Shown in pieces: positions 23,828 to 35,381 of a DNA stretch of 64,000 bases. The notes under the pieces were generated by a model, which made no database searches, was not told the DNA's origin, and worked only from the letters and a program-made list of their open reading frames with translations. The number at the start of each line of letters is the position of its first letter. The stretch's first letter is position 1. The position numbers and the translations under genes were made by a program. This DNA is from Podocnemis expansa (Eukaryota; Chordata; Testudines; Podocnemididae): positions 24,545,632 to 24,609,631 of the forward strand of contig ML682005.1 in NCBI GenBank assembly GCA_007922195.1, read 5' to 3'.

Positions 23828-23965
23828 CTACAACAGCAAAAAGAATGCAAAAATGTACTCATTAGTATATAACAATTACTTTGTTTTTGAGTATCTGTCA
23901 ATTTTCCAGCAGTTTCCTGTAAGAGCAAATGGCACTAACGGGCTATAAAAGGTAAATGACCTTAC

Positions 23966-24170
23966 CTTTACAAGGAGCAGGTGGAATGCCAATACAAATG
24001 AAGTATTGAAACATAATGATGCATGCCAGAAAACAGCAGTACTTTGGCCAGATTTCTGCAATAGCTTTTCTTCTACGTCGATATAATACAGCAATTAACC
24101 AGAAGGCATGAATCATGGCATAGAAATCCATTCGTTGACCAATTACATTAACTGACAGTAGGAAACAGGT
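23966..24170 (-). CDS. PIEZO2: PIEZO2 exon 15 of window (205 nt)
   Basis: Starts in phase 0 with TCFLLSVNVIGQRMDFYAMI after TCTTTCACAG and ends one base into a codon before GTAAGG. It continues with the cluster YRRRRKAIAEIWPKYCCFLA and helix CIIMFQYFICIGIPPAPCK. The basic RRRR turn between helices is conserved in PIEZO2. The one-base overhang pairs with AC of the next exon to give Asp. Confidence 0.95.
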
Positions 24171-24617
24171 CTGTGAAAGAAGCAAAGAAAAATATGCAGC
24201 ATTTACAATGCAAGATGACCCGGGCAGAAATAAAAAAGGAGCCTTTCAATCTGATTCTTGGAAATGTTATGTAACTGAGTATAACTTTAAATCCCAGCAC
24301 TGACACTATTAAATAGTCCTCCGGCACCCTCCACTTTGTGTAATTTTCAATCAATGTTAACTATCCCAATACAATTGTAAAGAAGGTCCATTTCATGCTA
24401 CTAACAGATATAAAATGTTGTGTGTTGTCATAATAACCTCATTTGGAAATGCTTAACTGTTGCCAAGCAGAGCATGTTATATAGCCATAAATTTTGATAT
24501 TACTTACAGATGTTAAAAAATGAAAGCATAAAGAAAACAACAACTGAAGTGTATCCTCATGTGGGAACCACATTAAAAAAAACATTCACACAACAAAATT
24601 GTTTCCAATAGACAACT

Positions 24618-24674
24618 TGATAACTATGCCTAGACCCTGGCCCTGGTGATAACTATGGCTAGACCCTGCTCCTG
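24618..24674 (+). repeat. Short tandem duplication (28-bp unit)
   Basis: Two copies of GATAACTATG(C/G)CTAGACCC plus a following segment, in the intron between exons 15 and 14. Confidence 0.75.
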
Positions 24675-24770
24675 AGGAAACAACCAGCTATCAGTACATT
24701 CCTAACTGGGATCAAGAAAACAAAACAGGGTTGGGAATCATGGCTTTAACCACAATAATGTGTTATTTAC

Positions 24771-24971
24771 CTCCAACCCAAACTTGTAGAAGAAATAATT
24801 TATGAAATACTTGGCACAGTTCACAAGTCCATCATCCAAATGTAATCTTGTAATGTCATGGAAAATGGTTTTAGTTACTGGTGCAGTAAGATTATTTCGA
24901 CATCTGTAGTACTCCTGGTGCCGGTAAATTGTAACTTCAAAAGCCAGAATCGCCAGCATCAGTAAATTATT
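24771..24971 (-). CDS. PIEZO2: PIEZO2 exon 14 of window (201 nt)
   Basis: Sixty-seven codons, phase 0 at both ends; acceptor TTTTGTAG, donor GTAAAT. It encodes NNLLMLAILAFEVTIYRHQE, then a Cys-Arg-Asn loop, the conserved TIFHDITRLHLDDGLVNCAK and YFINYFFYKFGLE. The HDITRLHLDDG block is a conserved PIEZO landmark. Confidence 0.95.
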
Positions 24972-25401
24972 CTACAAAAGAAGCAATAAAAAGAAAATTG
25001 AGTAAAAACTGAAATATGAGGGGAAGCATAATCAATGAATATTCTAGTGGATGTTATTGGTTAATCCTGCTGCAACACCAAAATATACTGGGATTTAAAT
25101 TCAAAACAGGAAGCCTACTTGGGCAGTAAAATGAATCAAGGGTTTACCAATTCCATGATGTCTGTTCCTCCCTCCAGCAGTGGTAGAGAAACCAGCTGTC
25201 TCTCACTGCAGGTGTCATAACAACTGGGACTGAATTCATATTCTGATTTCTGCAATGTCACTGACTTCTGTTCTCACCAGCAAAACAATGGAAGTGCTTG
25301 ATGAAGTCCTTTTGGTGAACTGTGATTGAACTGGTGGTTTTGTAACCCTATTTTATATGGTCTAGTCACTTCAAATGTGTTGCTGAAACAAGAAACCTTA
25401 A

Positions 25402-25590
25402 AAGCAGCGAGTCCTGTGGCACCTTGTAGCCTAACAGACTTCTTCGCCATAACTTTTTGTGGGCTTCAACCCACTTCGTCCGATGCAACCCCACAAAAGC
25501 TTATGCTTGAAGAAATCTGTCAGTCTATCAGGTGCCACAGGACTCTCACTACTTTTGCTACACACAGACTAACACGGCTACCCCTTTGGA
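25402..25590. repeat. Penelope-related foldback repeat
   Basis: Left arm AGTCCTGTGGCACCTTG...CAACCCACTTCGTCCGATG, right arm its near reverse complement ending GGTGCCACAGGACTCTCA, then ACTAACACGGCTACCCC. The flanks AAGAAACCTTAA and AAGAACCCTAAC may be a diverged target duplication. Confidence 0.75.
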
Positions 25591-26650
25591 AGAACCCTAA
25601 CATCATTAAGTACTGCCAGATGATCTATTCTATAAGAAAAGACCAGAAACCATGCATCTGTTCCATATCATGGTTTTGTCCAGCTGGAATTACAGAAGAT
25701 AAGAAGCAAGGAACCTGAAGTGGGCTGGGTCAGCACTGAGAAAGTTACCTTTTAGACAAGGGTATAGTTCTAAGGTCAGTGTGTTCATAGTGCACCAGCT
25801 GAACATAAATATGCATGCTAAAGAAGAGAGATTCACTGCTCTCCACTACAAGCAGATGAAGTGAATCACTGATTTTCACTTTTTTTTCCATTCAGGATGA
25901 GTCACAAATGATGATTAAACTTGTTATTTAAACAAAATTTGAAGTGACTCAACCCATGATTTTTTTCAGCCATTTTCTATGAAGAAATTCCTATCCTAAA
26001 TCATAAGTAAAGGGCTTGAGCGACTCTTTAATCCTGTGGGAGTCACCCAGGATTGCCCTCAAATGCTGACATAGTTCTACACTAACAAATGTTTAATTCA
26101 AGTTACAAAACACCCTGCCTGCATTAAACAAAACAAAAATTAGAATCAAGACATAGAACTATTGCTGTTTCCCTCCATCACCTCTCTCCTCCCACTCCAC
26201 CACCACCAAAAAAACCCAACATGATATTTGCCAAGTTGTTTCTAAGGGATAAAAGTTTTATAAAATAACAACAGGTGAAATATCCTCTTTGTGAGAGACA
26301 TTTATTCAGATCAAACATTTGTCTTAAATCATATCTGAAATGTCTCTATGTGGTTACTTCTTACAAATCTTGTAAATCAAATTTCTTTCTGTCCTTTTAG
26401 TCCATAGTTGAATAAAAGAGCTATGGTTCATTGTACATCTTGTCTTAATTGTTGTATGGAATTTTCTGAATTAGAACTGTACGAATCAGTCATGTCAGGA
26501 TGCTAGCCCCTAGCTATATACTACTCTTTTCTCCATTGCCTGTAGCTTGCAGTTCTTGGAGATTGTGTCTGTGGCATACAATACATTTCAAGGACATCAG
26601 TGGTAAGAGACAGTCAGTCTAAACTCAGAAAAAAAATGTAGAGCTGTTAC

Positions 26651-26776
26651 CCTTAAGTATACAAGCAGGGTACGAGACTTCCGTAATCCAACCCATTCTG
26701 CAGGATCAATAGGTGCTCTGTAGAGGAGTGACTTCTTCAGTTCTTCACTGTCTATATTAGTTTCATTTTCTGTGGG
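26651..26776 (-). CDS. PIEZO2: PIEZO2 exon 13 of window (126 nt)
   Basis: Forty-two codons, phase 0 at both ends; acceptor TTTGTTTTAG, donor GTAACA. The translation starts PTENETNIDSEELKKSLLY and ends with APIDPAEWVGLRKSRTLLV and YLR, an extracellular loop entering the next helix. It has no long surrounding open frame and was found by reading for the missing block between exons 12 and 14. Only 176 bp separate it from exon 12. Confidence 0.93.
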
Positions 26777-26952
26777 CTAAAACAAACAGTAAGTTCTTTC
26801 ATTAGGGTCGCTCTGGAGTCATTGAGGGCAGGATGCCTCAGGAGAAACACGTCAGCTGTATTGCAGCTTTGAACACTTCACATGCTTCCTTTTGCTCTGT
26901 CCTTTCATTGACGTACCTAGTGATTAAACTTCCAACATGCGCTACTACTCAC

Positions 26953-27129
26953 CATTGTACAGTTACTGGAAAAGGTGCTAGGGTCAATAGATGTGAGCTG
27001 ATACAACATTTTGCAGACGATAATCACACATGTCCAAACAGTGCAGACACTTGACGCCAATGGGCGGAATTGAGCATAGGGTAAAGCAAGAGCCCAGGCA
27101 ATCAAAAATACAAAGTTAAACAGAGACAC
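26953..27129 (-). CDS. PIEZO2: PIEZO2 exon 12 of window (177 nt)
   Basis: Fifty-nine codons, phase 0 at both ends; acceptor TGTTTTCAG, donor GTGAGT. It encodes VSLFNFVFLIAWALALPYAQ, then the helix SSVCTVWTCVIIVCKMLYQL and an extracellular loop with an N-C-T sequon. This is another PIEZO transmembrane pair. The acceptor side pairs with the GC donor upstream. Confidence 0.95.
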
Positions 27130-27940
27130 CTGAAAACACAAAACAGAAATTACACAGAGAAGCCAGGTGACCGCAACTTCATTTGACCTTTTACACTCAG
27201 AACACGTCGCACACAACAGTCATTTCAAAACCGTTCAGAACTCTGGGCTGAAAACAAGAGTTAAGAAAAGTAATGACATCAAAATTTAAAAACAGGTCCC
27301 AGTGTGAGGACAGACATGGATGTAGCTGAAACACAACAGTGAGTGGCCGAGGGGAGCTTAACAATCAAGTTGCTTGGAAAGAAGTCCAACTTCAAAATAA
27401 TATTACTGCCACTAACCCACACAGGAGCATACCAACTCTACAAGTAGGGTTTAAACACAAAAAGCCAAGCCCAGGCTTGATATTTTTGGAGCAATAAGGT
27501 GTACACACTGGACTGGAGTGGACTGAGGGAACAGAAGGGCTCATTTTTGTGAAAGGGAACTTGCACAAATTATTTTTTGTCCACAGCAAACAGACTTTCC
27601 CCTCTCCTCTGAAGAGATGGGAAGGAGAAAGACAGGGGTACGATGACTTTGGCTCCCATAAATTTAAACAGTACCCTGCCTCCAGTATCTTAACTGGCAG
27701 AAATAATTGAAGGTTTGCTGGGTGAGAAGGGTTCTCACTCCCAATGGACAGCTTTAAGTGGGGTGGGACTTTAGAGTTTGATTAGGCATCAGCAGCTTGA
27801 CCATGCAACCCCATTTAAGCCTTCACCAAAGAAGCAAGTTGGAACAAGTTTAGACCCAAAGTTTGGATCCATTGCTGTGGAATGAACACCAACAGGCATC
27901 AACAGAAGGATGAGATTTTGTCAGCACAGGTTTTACTTGC

Positions 27941-28101
27941 CTCTTTCACTGTGACCCAGATGATATATGAAGAAACAATTTTGATAATGTGCAGCTCCAA
28001 AAGCCACCAGACAAACACTTGCATTTTATGAAAATATTCCAAGAATTTCAAGAATAGCACAGTGAGGCGGTCGATCACCAGGTGCCACTTATTCCTTAAA
28101 T
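27941..28101 (-). CDS. PIEZO2: PIEZO2 exon 11 of window (161 nt), GC donor
   Basis: The acceptor is TTTTCAG and the first two bases complete Asp. It encodes LRNKWHLVIDRLTVLFLKFL, EYFHKMQVFVWWLLELHIIK and IVSSYIIWVTVKE, blade helices nearly identical to mammalian PIEZO2. The exon ends at GAG in phase 0, fixed by the next exon starting VSLFN. The intron then begins GCAAGT, so this is a GC-AG intron with an otherwise perfect U1 match. No GT in the right place and phase is available nearby. Confidence 0.94.
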
Positions 28102-29352
28102 CTGAAAAGACAAACTTGATGGAGTCACTGAAAACTGCCTTTTTGCCTTTGTTACTTCCCTCTTCAATAGAACACAGAAAAGCAGGAATTTTTCCCTGCT
28201 CAGAACCAAAATGAGACTCATTAGGGTGAGTAAAATCAACTCTGATTTTCATTGGTGGATTAAGACTAACTGGGGCCCAGATATAATCCCATCAGAACCA
28301 TGCCTTCTCCCAGCCCAATAACAAATCAAAGGTCACCCACTATAAAAGTACTTATGGCACTGACTGTGAATCCGTTGGTCCCCTGCAGACGCAGGGCCTG
28401 GACCTGTGAATCCATGGACTCCCACTTTAATCCCACCCACTGATCTTGTACCTAAACCTCTTAGTTTGATTATATTTAGTGAATATGGTCAGTGTTTGCT
28501 CCGAAAAGAGCAAATATGAAAGTAATTCACAGAGGATATTTCTTCTCAGCAGACCTTTATGTCAGCACTGAGCAGAATCATACACATTTGTGACATTGCG
28601 CCCTGAAAATGATATGGCTGAGTGGAAATGGAAAAGACTGCATGATACTAGCATATGCCTGAACACTGCTTTCTAAGAGCTGAATATGCCACTACAGTTG
28701 GGTTAGTAAAAAGTAGACTAGTGAGGACCTAATGTAGAGTAAGACTGATTGCACAGGTAGTTCTTAAGATGGAAAGGTGAAAAAAATAGATGTAATTGCC
28801 TGAATTGGTCAAAAAGGCAGAGGAGTTCCAGGGTCCTTAGACAATGATATCGAGTTTTTGATCTTTATATTTATTTAAAAAGAAAACAAAGAACTATATA
28901 TCGAGTACACATTTTGTATGAGTTTCTTCCTTTTTGGATGTCTGGCCAAATAATTCCAGATTATTTATTTTAGGTTTTTCCCCTTAAAACAAAACAAAAA
29001 CAAAAGCAAAACAAAAAGCACACCACCACTTTTGCAAGCATGTCTCTGTATGTATGTGCATGTATGACATATGATGCTCTCATGAAAGAGTATTTCTCAA
29101 ATAAAAGAATGCTGCATTATGCAATTTTTTAAAACCACGTTAGAAAAAAAAAACCACTTTGAAGGTGCAAGGTGAATGAAGCAGACCATGCAAATGAGCT
29201 CTATCTGGCATACCCAAAGTAATACACAGTATAAGATGTGACACATGTAAAAATTAAATTAGATGGACTACCGGATTATTTGAGCAATAGCATGTAATCA
29301 CACAATAAATACTGTATGCATTACTCTTCTAAAATAATGCTGGCAACTCCAA

Positions 29353-29563
29353 TGCATTCTGCATTAAAAACTGCAAAATATGATTCCAAACCTATTCATG
29401 AATAACAAAGCAGAGACACTTGTAACTTATTGAAATGAATAACCTTAAAAATATAAATTAAAAAAAGAACAAACATTATTTCTGCAAGAATTTGCATGGA
29501 ATGGAATTTCCATTAGCTTCAGGAATATCCCCACTCATCCATCTGTCACTGGCTTCATAAAGT
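29353..29563 (+). repeat. Intronic direct repeat, copy 1
   Basis: CATTCTGCAT through TCACTGGCTTCATAAAG matches 30331-30547 along its length, with small indels. It includes the shared block TTTCCATTAGCTTCAGGAAT. Confidence 0.8.
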
Positions 29564-29587
29564 GAAAATTTTTGATATAGATTTTTG

Positions 29588-29589
<2 letters not shown>

Positions 29590-29625
<36 letters not shown>
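29590..29625 (+). repeat. (CA)n microsatellite
   Basis: Eighteen perfect AC units. Confidence 0.98.
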
Positions 29626-29626
<1 letters not shown>

Positions 29627-30330
29627 GGGGTGATGTATGCGTGTGTGCACGCATGTTTGTGTATGCATGTTAAAGATACCTCACATCCATTCACAGCCAT
29701 TTTCTGTGCTGCTAACCAAGATCCATTCAGCACAGCACAAAGCAGAGGCCTCTAGGGAGTCAATTATTGCTCTGTTTCTTGGCTCTGCTCCAGTGTAAGT
29801 TTACTTTCAACAGCTGGTCAGTGTTCTCAAGGGAATTTCCACCAGCTGGGGACAGCCAGAATGAAGCATATTCCAATCATGCAACTGGCTGCAGAGAAAC
29901 AGTGCAGGAACTGGAGATATGAGGTCGATAACCACTGTGGAGATGGAATCCTCTGTCAGGGTTATGGTTTCTGTTCCCCCTGGTGCTGCGTGAGCTAAGA
30001 GTAGGCTACTAGAGCACAGAAACTGACATTTTTCTTTGAACAGGTCTCACTGCAAGTCTCTGTTTCTGTTCCAGAACTCTACATACAACAGTAACTTGTG
30101 CCCCAGTTAATGTAAGGCCATTTCCAGACAGTGTTATTTCCCTCAGTTCTAAACACTCTTCCCTCAGTTTCCTGTCTCTGACCTGTTATTTCTGCTGCTA
30201 ATCTAATGCATGTCCCCCAGGATTCATGCTCATAATCATATTACAGCAATTATTTATGTCTTACTCAAGGATATCCAGAATAGCAGCTTTAACTTACCCT
30301 CCACCACACTTGGCATTTAGAATCAGTTAA

Positions 30331-30547
30331 CCATTCTGCATGCAAATTTACAGAATATGACACTAAACCTATTCACGAAGAATGAAGCAGACACATCTGG
30401 ATTTTACTGAAATGAGTAACCTTAAAAGCATACAGTATAAAAGAATAAAACACATTATTTCCATAAGAATTCACATGGAAGGGGCTTTCCATTAGCTTCA
30501 GGAATCTCCCCATCCAGCCACCCACCCATCACTGGCTTCATAAAGGG
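30331..30547 (+). repeat. Intronic direct repeat, copy 2
   Basis: Second copy of 29353-29563, in direct orientation, about 1 kb apart and ending 270 bp before exon 10. Confidence 0.8.
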
Positions 30548-30814
30548 TTTTCCTCTAATAGAAACCAGAGGGTTTTTTTTTTCATTTTGCCAGCATATTC
30601 CAAGTAACAGTAGCTGTTCTCATTCTAGGAGATTGCCTCATGTTGAATAATTAACAAGTAGCCATCTGCTCAATCCAGACTACTTTGGCAAAGACTCTAG
30701 TCAAAATCAAATGAAAAAATGTTATCTAAAGTAAGTTGAGCTTGTCAAGGATGAACCCACCCAGAACCACAGTTAAAATGTTGCCAACAGCAATATTAGG
30801 AGCTCACAGCCTAC

Positions 30815-30840
30815 CTGAAGTTTCTTCTACATCTGATTCA

Positions 30841-30873
<33 letters not shown>

Positions 30874-31038
30874 TCCTCCTCCTTCTCTTTTTCATTCCCA
30901 CCTTTCGCTCCCTCCCCATTCCTGTCTTCCATTCCTTCATCACCATGCTCTTGCAGCTTTTCATCCTCTTCCTTTTCATTGTTGGCAGTTAAATTCATCA
31001 TGGTTATGTCAGGAAGACTTCCATCTTGGTGCACCAGT
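30815..31038 (-). CDS. PIEZO2: PIEZO2 exon 10 of window (224 nt), acidic linker
   Basis: The acceptor is ATTCGTCAACAG and the donor GTAGGC, ending one base into a codon. The translation starts LVHQDGSLPDITMMNLTAN, matching the PIEZO2 cytosolic linker, then becomes a low-complexity acidic region (Glu/Asp with scattered Lys and Gly) and ends DESDVEETS. A TCC/GAG-type simple repeat encodes the last acidic part (plus strand 30841-30893). Repeat-length variation would change linker length in frame. The next exon supplies AT to complete Asp. Confidence 0.94.
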
Positions 31039-33038
31039 CTGTTGACGAATAACGAGGTTTCCATAAACTGAGCAGTCTTGCTAATCAAGAACAATTTTTT
31101 TCAAGCACAGTAATTTTAAAAAACCAAACAGTGCATGTACAAATGCCACTGAACCGAAAATGTTAATGATTCTGATACTTTCTGGAAACAAACATCACAA
31201 ACTGAGTCAGAATATATTAGTAATTATTTCTCACTCAGGTGCTAGTGATTAGTTAGTAATGAGTGGTTTTGACACCTAAACTTGACATTTTTCCCACTGG
31301 AGAAAATGGTCAGAGTTTAAGATGTAGAAGCATGAAATGACTCTGTGAGAGAGCAAGCATTTCATTACTTCATGGGGGACTTACTCATTGTGGTGGTTTG
31401 GTATTTTTTTCTTGAGGCTGCTCAAAGTAATTGAAACACAGAAAGAAAAAGGGAAATGAGAACAGAAGGGTTAAAAAAGAAGTCAGCGACAATAAATACA
31501 TCATGCTACACAACTACTATAGCATTCTCTGACTCCATCAGCAGCAGCCTTCTGATATTAAGAACATGCAACATAGCATTGACGGGACATTAAAGAACCA
31601 CAGAATCAGAGCACAGATGGAAAGCATGCAATATAATTATGCTAGAACTAAGTTCTAAAAGGATGCACACTCTCTCATGCTTTTAATGCAACTGAATAGT
31701 CATAGGTAAGCTACAAAATTCAGATTTTGAAGACATTTTCAATTTTTTTGAAATGGAAAGATACAACCGGGAAATCAAGGAACATGTTCATTTCAGAGCT
31801 GTATTTCTAACTGCAGGTTCGAAAACATAATAGCAAAAATTCCATGGCCAGTGCTTCAACAATATCATACCATCTAATTTTGGGAAGGCCTGCACATTCT
31901 CTCTCTTTTCTAAAACTTACAGAGGTCACACCTCAAATCCTGAGCCATGTCTGAATGAATCACTTAGCAAAGTCAAGTGTACAGAAAATAAGCTGAAAAA
32001 CACAGCATGCAAACTATATTTTAACATGGGAATTATATTAATGATAAATCTTTTGAGAATTATTCTGACATGTAAATTCTTCTGTTATCTTTATTAATTT
32101 TGTCTTCTCTTCATAAAAAAGCAATCACTCATCTTCTAGGACATAAAAGAGTTCAGCCAAATATGAAACTCGCAAATTCATTTTGCTTTTCATGTGTATT
32201 GAAACAACATACAAATTGGAGACTGGCTAAAAGCAAAATCTTAGATTTCAACACCTCTGGACTTCATGGACATTCAGGCAAAGTCTATACCGATGGCAGC
32301 AAATTCGCTGCTATCAGTTTGAACTCACTGGTTCTACTGAGTTGTCAGTCAAGACCCACTCAATCAGTCTCGAGTTTGATTCGGTAATCCCACCCCCGTA
32401 AGAAGAGCAGAGCTGAGTCAAAAGGATGGCATTTCCCTTTAACTCAGTGCAGTGGAGCCATGGAGGTAAGTGAGAGTGAGGAGACTTGAAGAGAGATAAC
32501 ATGTTATTGTATGTAGTTTGCATATCTCCCTTCAATTGCCACCAAAAATGGCAGCAAGTGTGGACCAGTCCTCAGATTAGTCTCTGAACTGGAACTGAAC
32601 TACTACCATGTGGCAATTTAATGGATTCAAACCTAGCTTCTAACTTCCCCAAACTCTGTGGAAGTTTGTAAACAAAACAAAATCATGTGCCTCATGCTCA
32701 TCTCTAACAGACTCTTCTGACATGGACATATTATGTCTGTCCTTTTTTACTGCCAGGTCCTACACACACCTCTCAGCACAGTGCTTACTATCATGAATAG
32801 TTCCTTTGGGATGAGAATACTCCCGATAGTACTCTGTTTGGCAGGGAGAATATGCAAGATCAGGTCTCTAATCATTTAGCTACAGTATTAAATATAGTAT
32901 AAACACAAAATTATAACATATCACCTGTATTTTTTATTTAGTAATTAATTTTAACATGCTAAAGTATTATTTCATTGTTATTTACAATATGTGGTGCTGG
33001 CATATTATTCAATTTTATTAATTTTAGGCAAATGAAAC
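31039..33038. other. Intron sequence between exons 9 and 10
   Basis: No coding or RNA feature seen. AT-rich. Confidence 0.5.
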
Positions 33039-33052
33039 TTTTTATAGTTTAG

Positions 33053-33284
33053 TTCCAAAGGGGCAGCCGTGTTAGTTTAGTTCAGCAAAACAGACAAGGA
33101 GTCCTGTGGCACTTAAAGACTAACAAATTTATTTATTACATAAGCTTTCGTGAGAGAAAATCCAACTTCATCAGATGCTTAGATGATGCGTCTGACAAAG
33201 TAGGGTTTTCACCCATGAAAGCTCATGCAATAAATAAATTTGTTAGTCTTTAAGTGCCACAGGACTCCTTGTTTGCTTTTTTTT
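33053..33284. repeat. Penelope-related foldback repeat with 14-bp target duplication
   Basis: The left arm contains AAGGAGTCCTGTGGCACTTA and the right arm its near reverse complement; each is about 100 bp, with a short unpaired centre near 33182. Flanked by TTTTTATAGTTTAG at 33039-33052 and 33285-33298, a perfect target duplication. Confidence 0.88.
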
Positions 33285-33298
33285 TTTTTATAGTTTAG

Positions 33299-35339
33299 AA
33301 ATTGAAAATTCAGAAATATCTACTTACTCTACACAATGTATTTCAAAACACTACCTATAAAACATTAATGCCACAGCATGAACTCTCAATGCAACAGTCA
33401 AAGAAGCAAAAGCACTTCCCAAATAAATAATTAAGACTTGCAATTTCTTCAAGTTGCAAGATTAAATAGCTTAAATAAAGGAAATATTACAGAAATCCAG
33501 CTAATGGATCCCCAAGCAGTAAATTAATTGCATGCCAATTATTAAAAGGCAGAAAAGATATGGTACATAACTCTATTTTGATACGATAACCATGTCAAAA
33601 GATAATCTTACAAAGCATACCTATGAAAAGGATTACCAAGAAAAACACCATAGAACGTAATCTCTATCTGAAGTCCATTAATCTCATTATGACTAAATCC
33701 TTTGCAGCTACTGTGTTACAATTGCACTATTTATGGAAAACAAATATCACTCCAAGATATTTTCTTTTAGGAATAAGCAAGAGAATAGACAGATGATAGG
33801 AGTACTTTCTTTCAGCTGCACCATAGACATCCCTGTGTAGGCCTCAATTCAGAAAAAGTATTTAGGCATGCCTAACTGAATAGTCCCACAGATTACTGAG
33901 TTCAATGAAACTACTCAATGACGAAAGTTAGCTATGTGCTCAAATGGCTGCTGAATCAGGACCATTTTAAAACTAAGTTTCATACATTTACTAGAGCTGA
34001 CTGAATAATTAATTCATGTCTGCCGCAGTTATGCCTTTTAAGTTCTATGTTAATTTTCTGCCAATAATTCATGTTTTTCTTAAAATGTGCTACTTCTGAA
34101 TTATTTGCCAAGTGATCTGTTAATAACACTTGGTCTGTAGAATATTCCTGAGCCATCCAGTGTGAGTATTTAATATGCAAAATTCAAGTGGTCAGTTTTA
34201 AATGGACACACCGTTTGTGTGCCATTTTTTCTGCTCCTAGACTGGATGTGTGTAACTTTTACAACTGAGTTTCTGGCATGGATGCTCAAGTTTGCAAGTT
34301 TGGCACTTTACATTCTGTGGATAATGCTTAACATTTACTTGAAATTTTCTACTTCTGTGACTATTCCTGCAACTGAACTCATTCACTACAACTGGAATTT
34401 GTAAAAGCACCTAAAGAGATCAGGTGCCCATAATCCATTCTCCTTTGAGAATCCCAGCCTAAAATATTTACTGCAGGTGTACACTAAAGGGTCAGAAGCA
34501 CAAGATGAGACCATTGATTTTTCATTTGAGCAAATGCTCAGAGAAAATGTATTGAGATATTTACTCAGATGTGTGCTTAGATTCAGGAGTAACACACCCC
34601 TACTCTTCTTCTTACCTAAAAAAAAAAAATGCTTCATCCTTTAGAAATTGAGAGAAATTCTGCATATGGAAATATTTTTGAAAGCTAATTTTATAATGGC
34701 AGGATGATAATTTAAGTTTTGTGGCTTAGATTCTGTAACATTTACTCAGTACACTGCTTAGTTGGTTTAGAAGCTGCAGGACTGGATGGTTTCAATCTAC
34801 TGATGCTGTATTTTTGTCTTCACTTCTGTTATTTAGTATCCAAGAAAGCTGACTTGAAGGCAAAGACTCTTTCCCCTGACCTCCCCTCACTTTTTCCCAG
34901 AAGAATACTGGCACATATAACTTCTCTCACCCTCAAATGAATTTTCTGAAGTGCTTCTGACATAAGCAGTTGTGTGGATATGGATGTGAGTACAAGCACA
35001 CATGTATAAAAGGTTGGTACACCTGTCTCTTGAAATAATTCTGTTAACTGCAGCCACTGCAAATAACGTTGGCTATGACTTTGTTGAACGTGAATGAAGT
35101 TTAAGAGAAGAATCTCAATTGGGGAGAGAATTCACAGCTTCTAAACTCATGTGGCCAATTTGTTAACCAGTATGGTGGCTTTAGAAGACTACATATCTAA
35201 ATATTGTCTCTTTTTATCCCTTATTTCACAGCCCTGCACACCATGAGGGGCTTTCGTTTCAAGAAGTGAAAAGTAGCAAAACAAATTTAAGTACACTTAT
35301 TTTTTTAGAAAAGGAAAGGAAACACTGAAGTATACCCAC
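33299..35339. other. Intron sequence between exons 9 and 10
   Basis: Nothing supported. Confidence 0.5.
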
Positions 35340-35381
35340 CTATTTATTATTAGATAAACACGACCATTGACTTTAGCATGG
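35340..35381 (-). CDS. PIEZO2: PIEZO2 cassette exon 9 of window (42 nt)
   Basis: A 42-nt exon after the pyrimidine-rich acceptor TTTCATCTCTTACCTCGTAG and before donor GTGGGT. It supplies one base to complete a codon, then HAKVNGRVYLIIN, then two bases (AG). Entry and exit phases are the same, so inclusion or skipping keeps the frame: skipping gives ...NTIY-R-LVHQDG, the arrangement I recall for one mammalian isoform. The peptide resembles a segment in other PIEZO2 isoforms. PIEZO2 is known to be spliced differently in different cell types; usage in this species is inferred. Confidence 0.8.

Larger units (their letters stand above)
28102..30814. other. Intron between PIEZO2 exons 10 and 11
   Basis: Holds a CA microsatellite and two related 200-bp repeats (listed separately). 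Otherwise no recognisable feature. Confidence 0.6.

Noticed and set aside
30736..31071. Plus-strand Ser-rich frame
   Set aside because: It is the antisense of PIEZO2 exon 10's acidic repeat; it has no independent support.
32281..32330. VYTDGSK, which looks like an RNase H motif
   Set aside because: No other RNase H or retroelement sequence surrounds it; likely chance.
33053..33284. Foldback arms as CRISPR repeats or a bacterial-type terminator
   Set aside because: Single inverted repeats in a vertebrate intron with target duplications; no spacer array.
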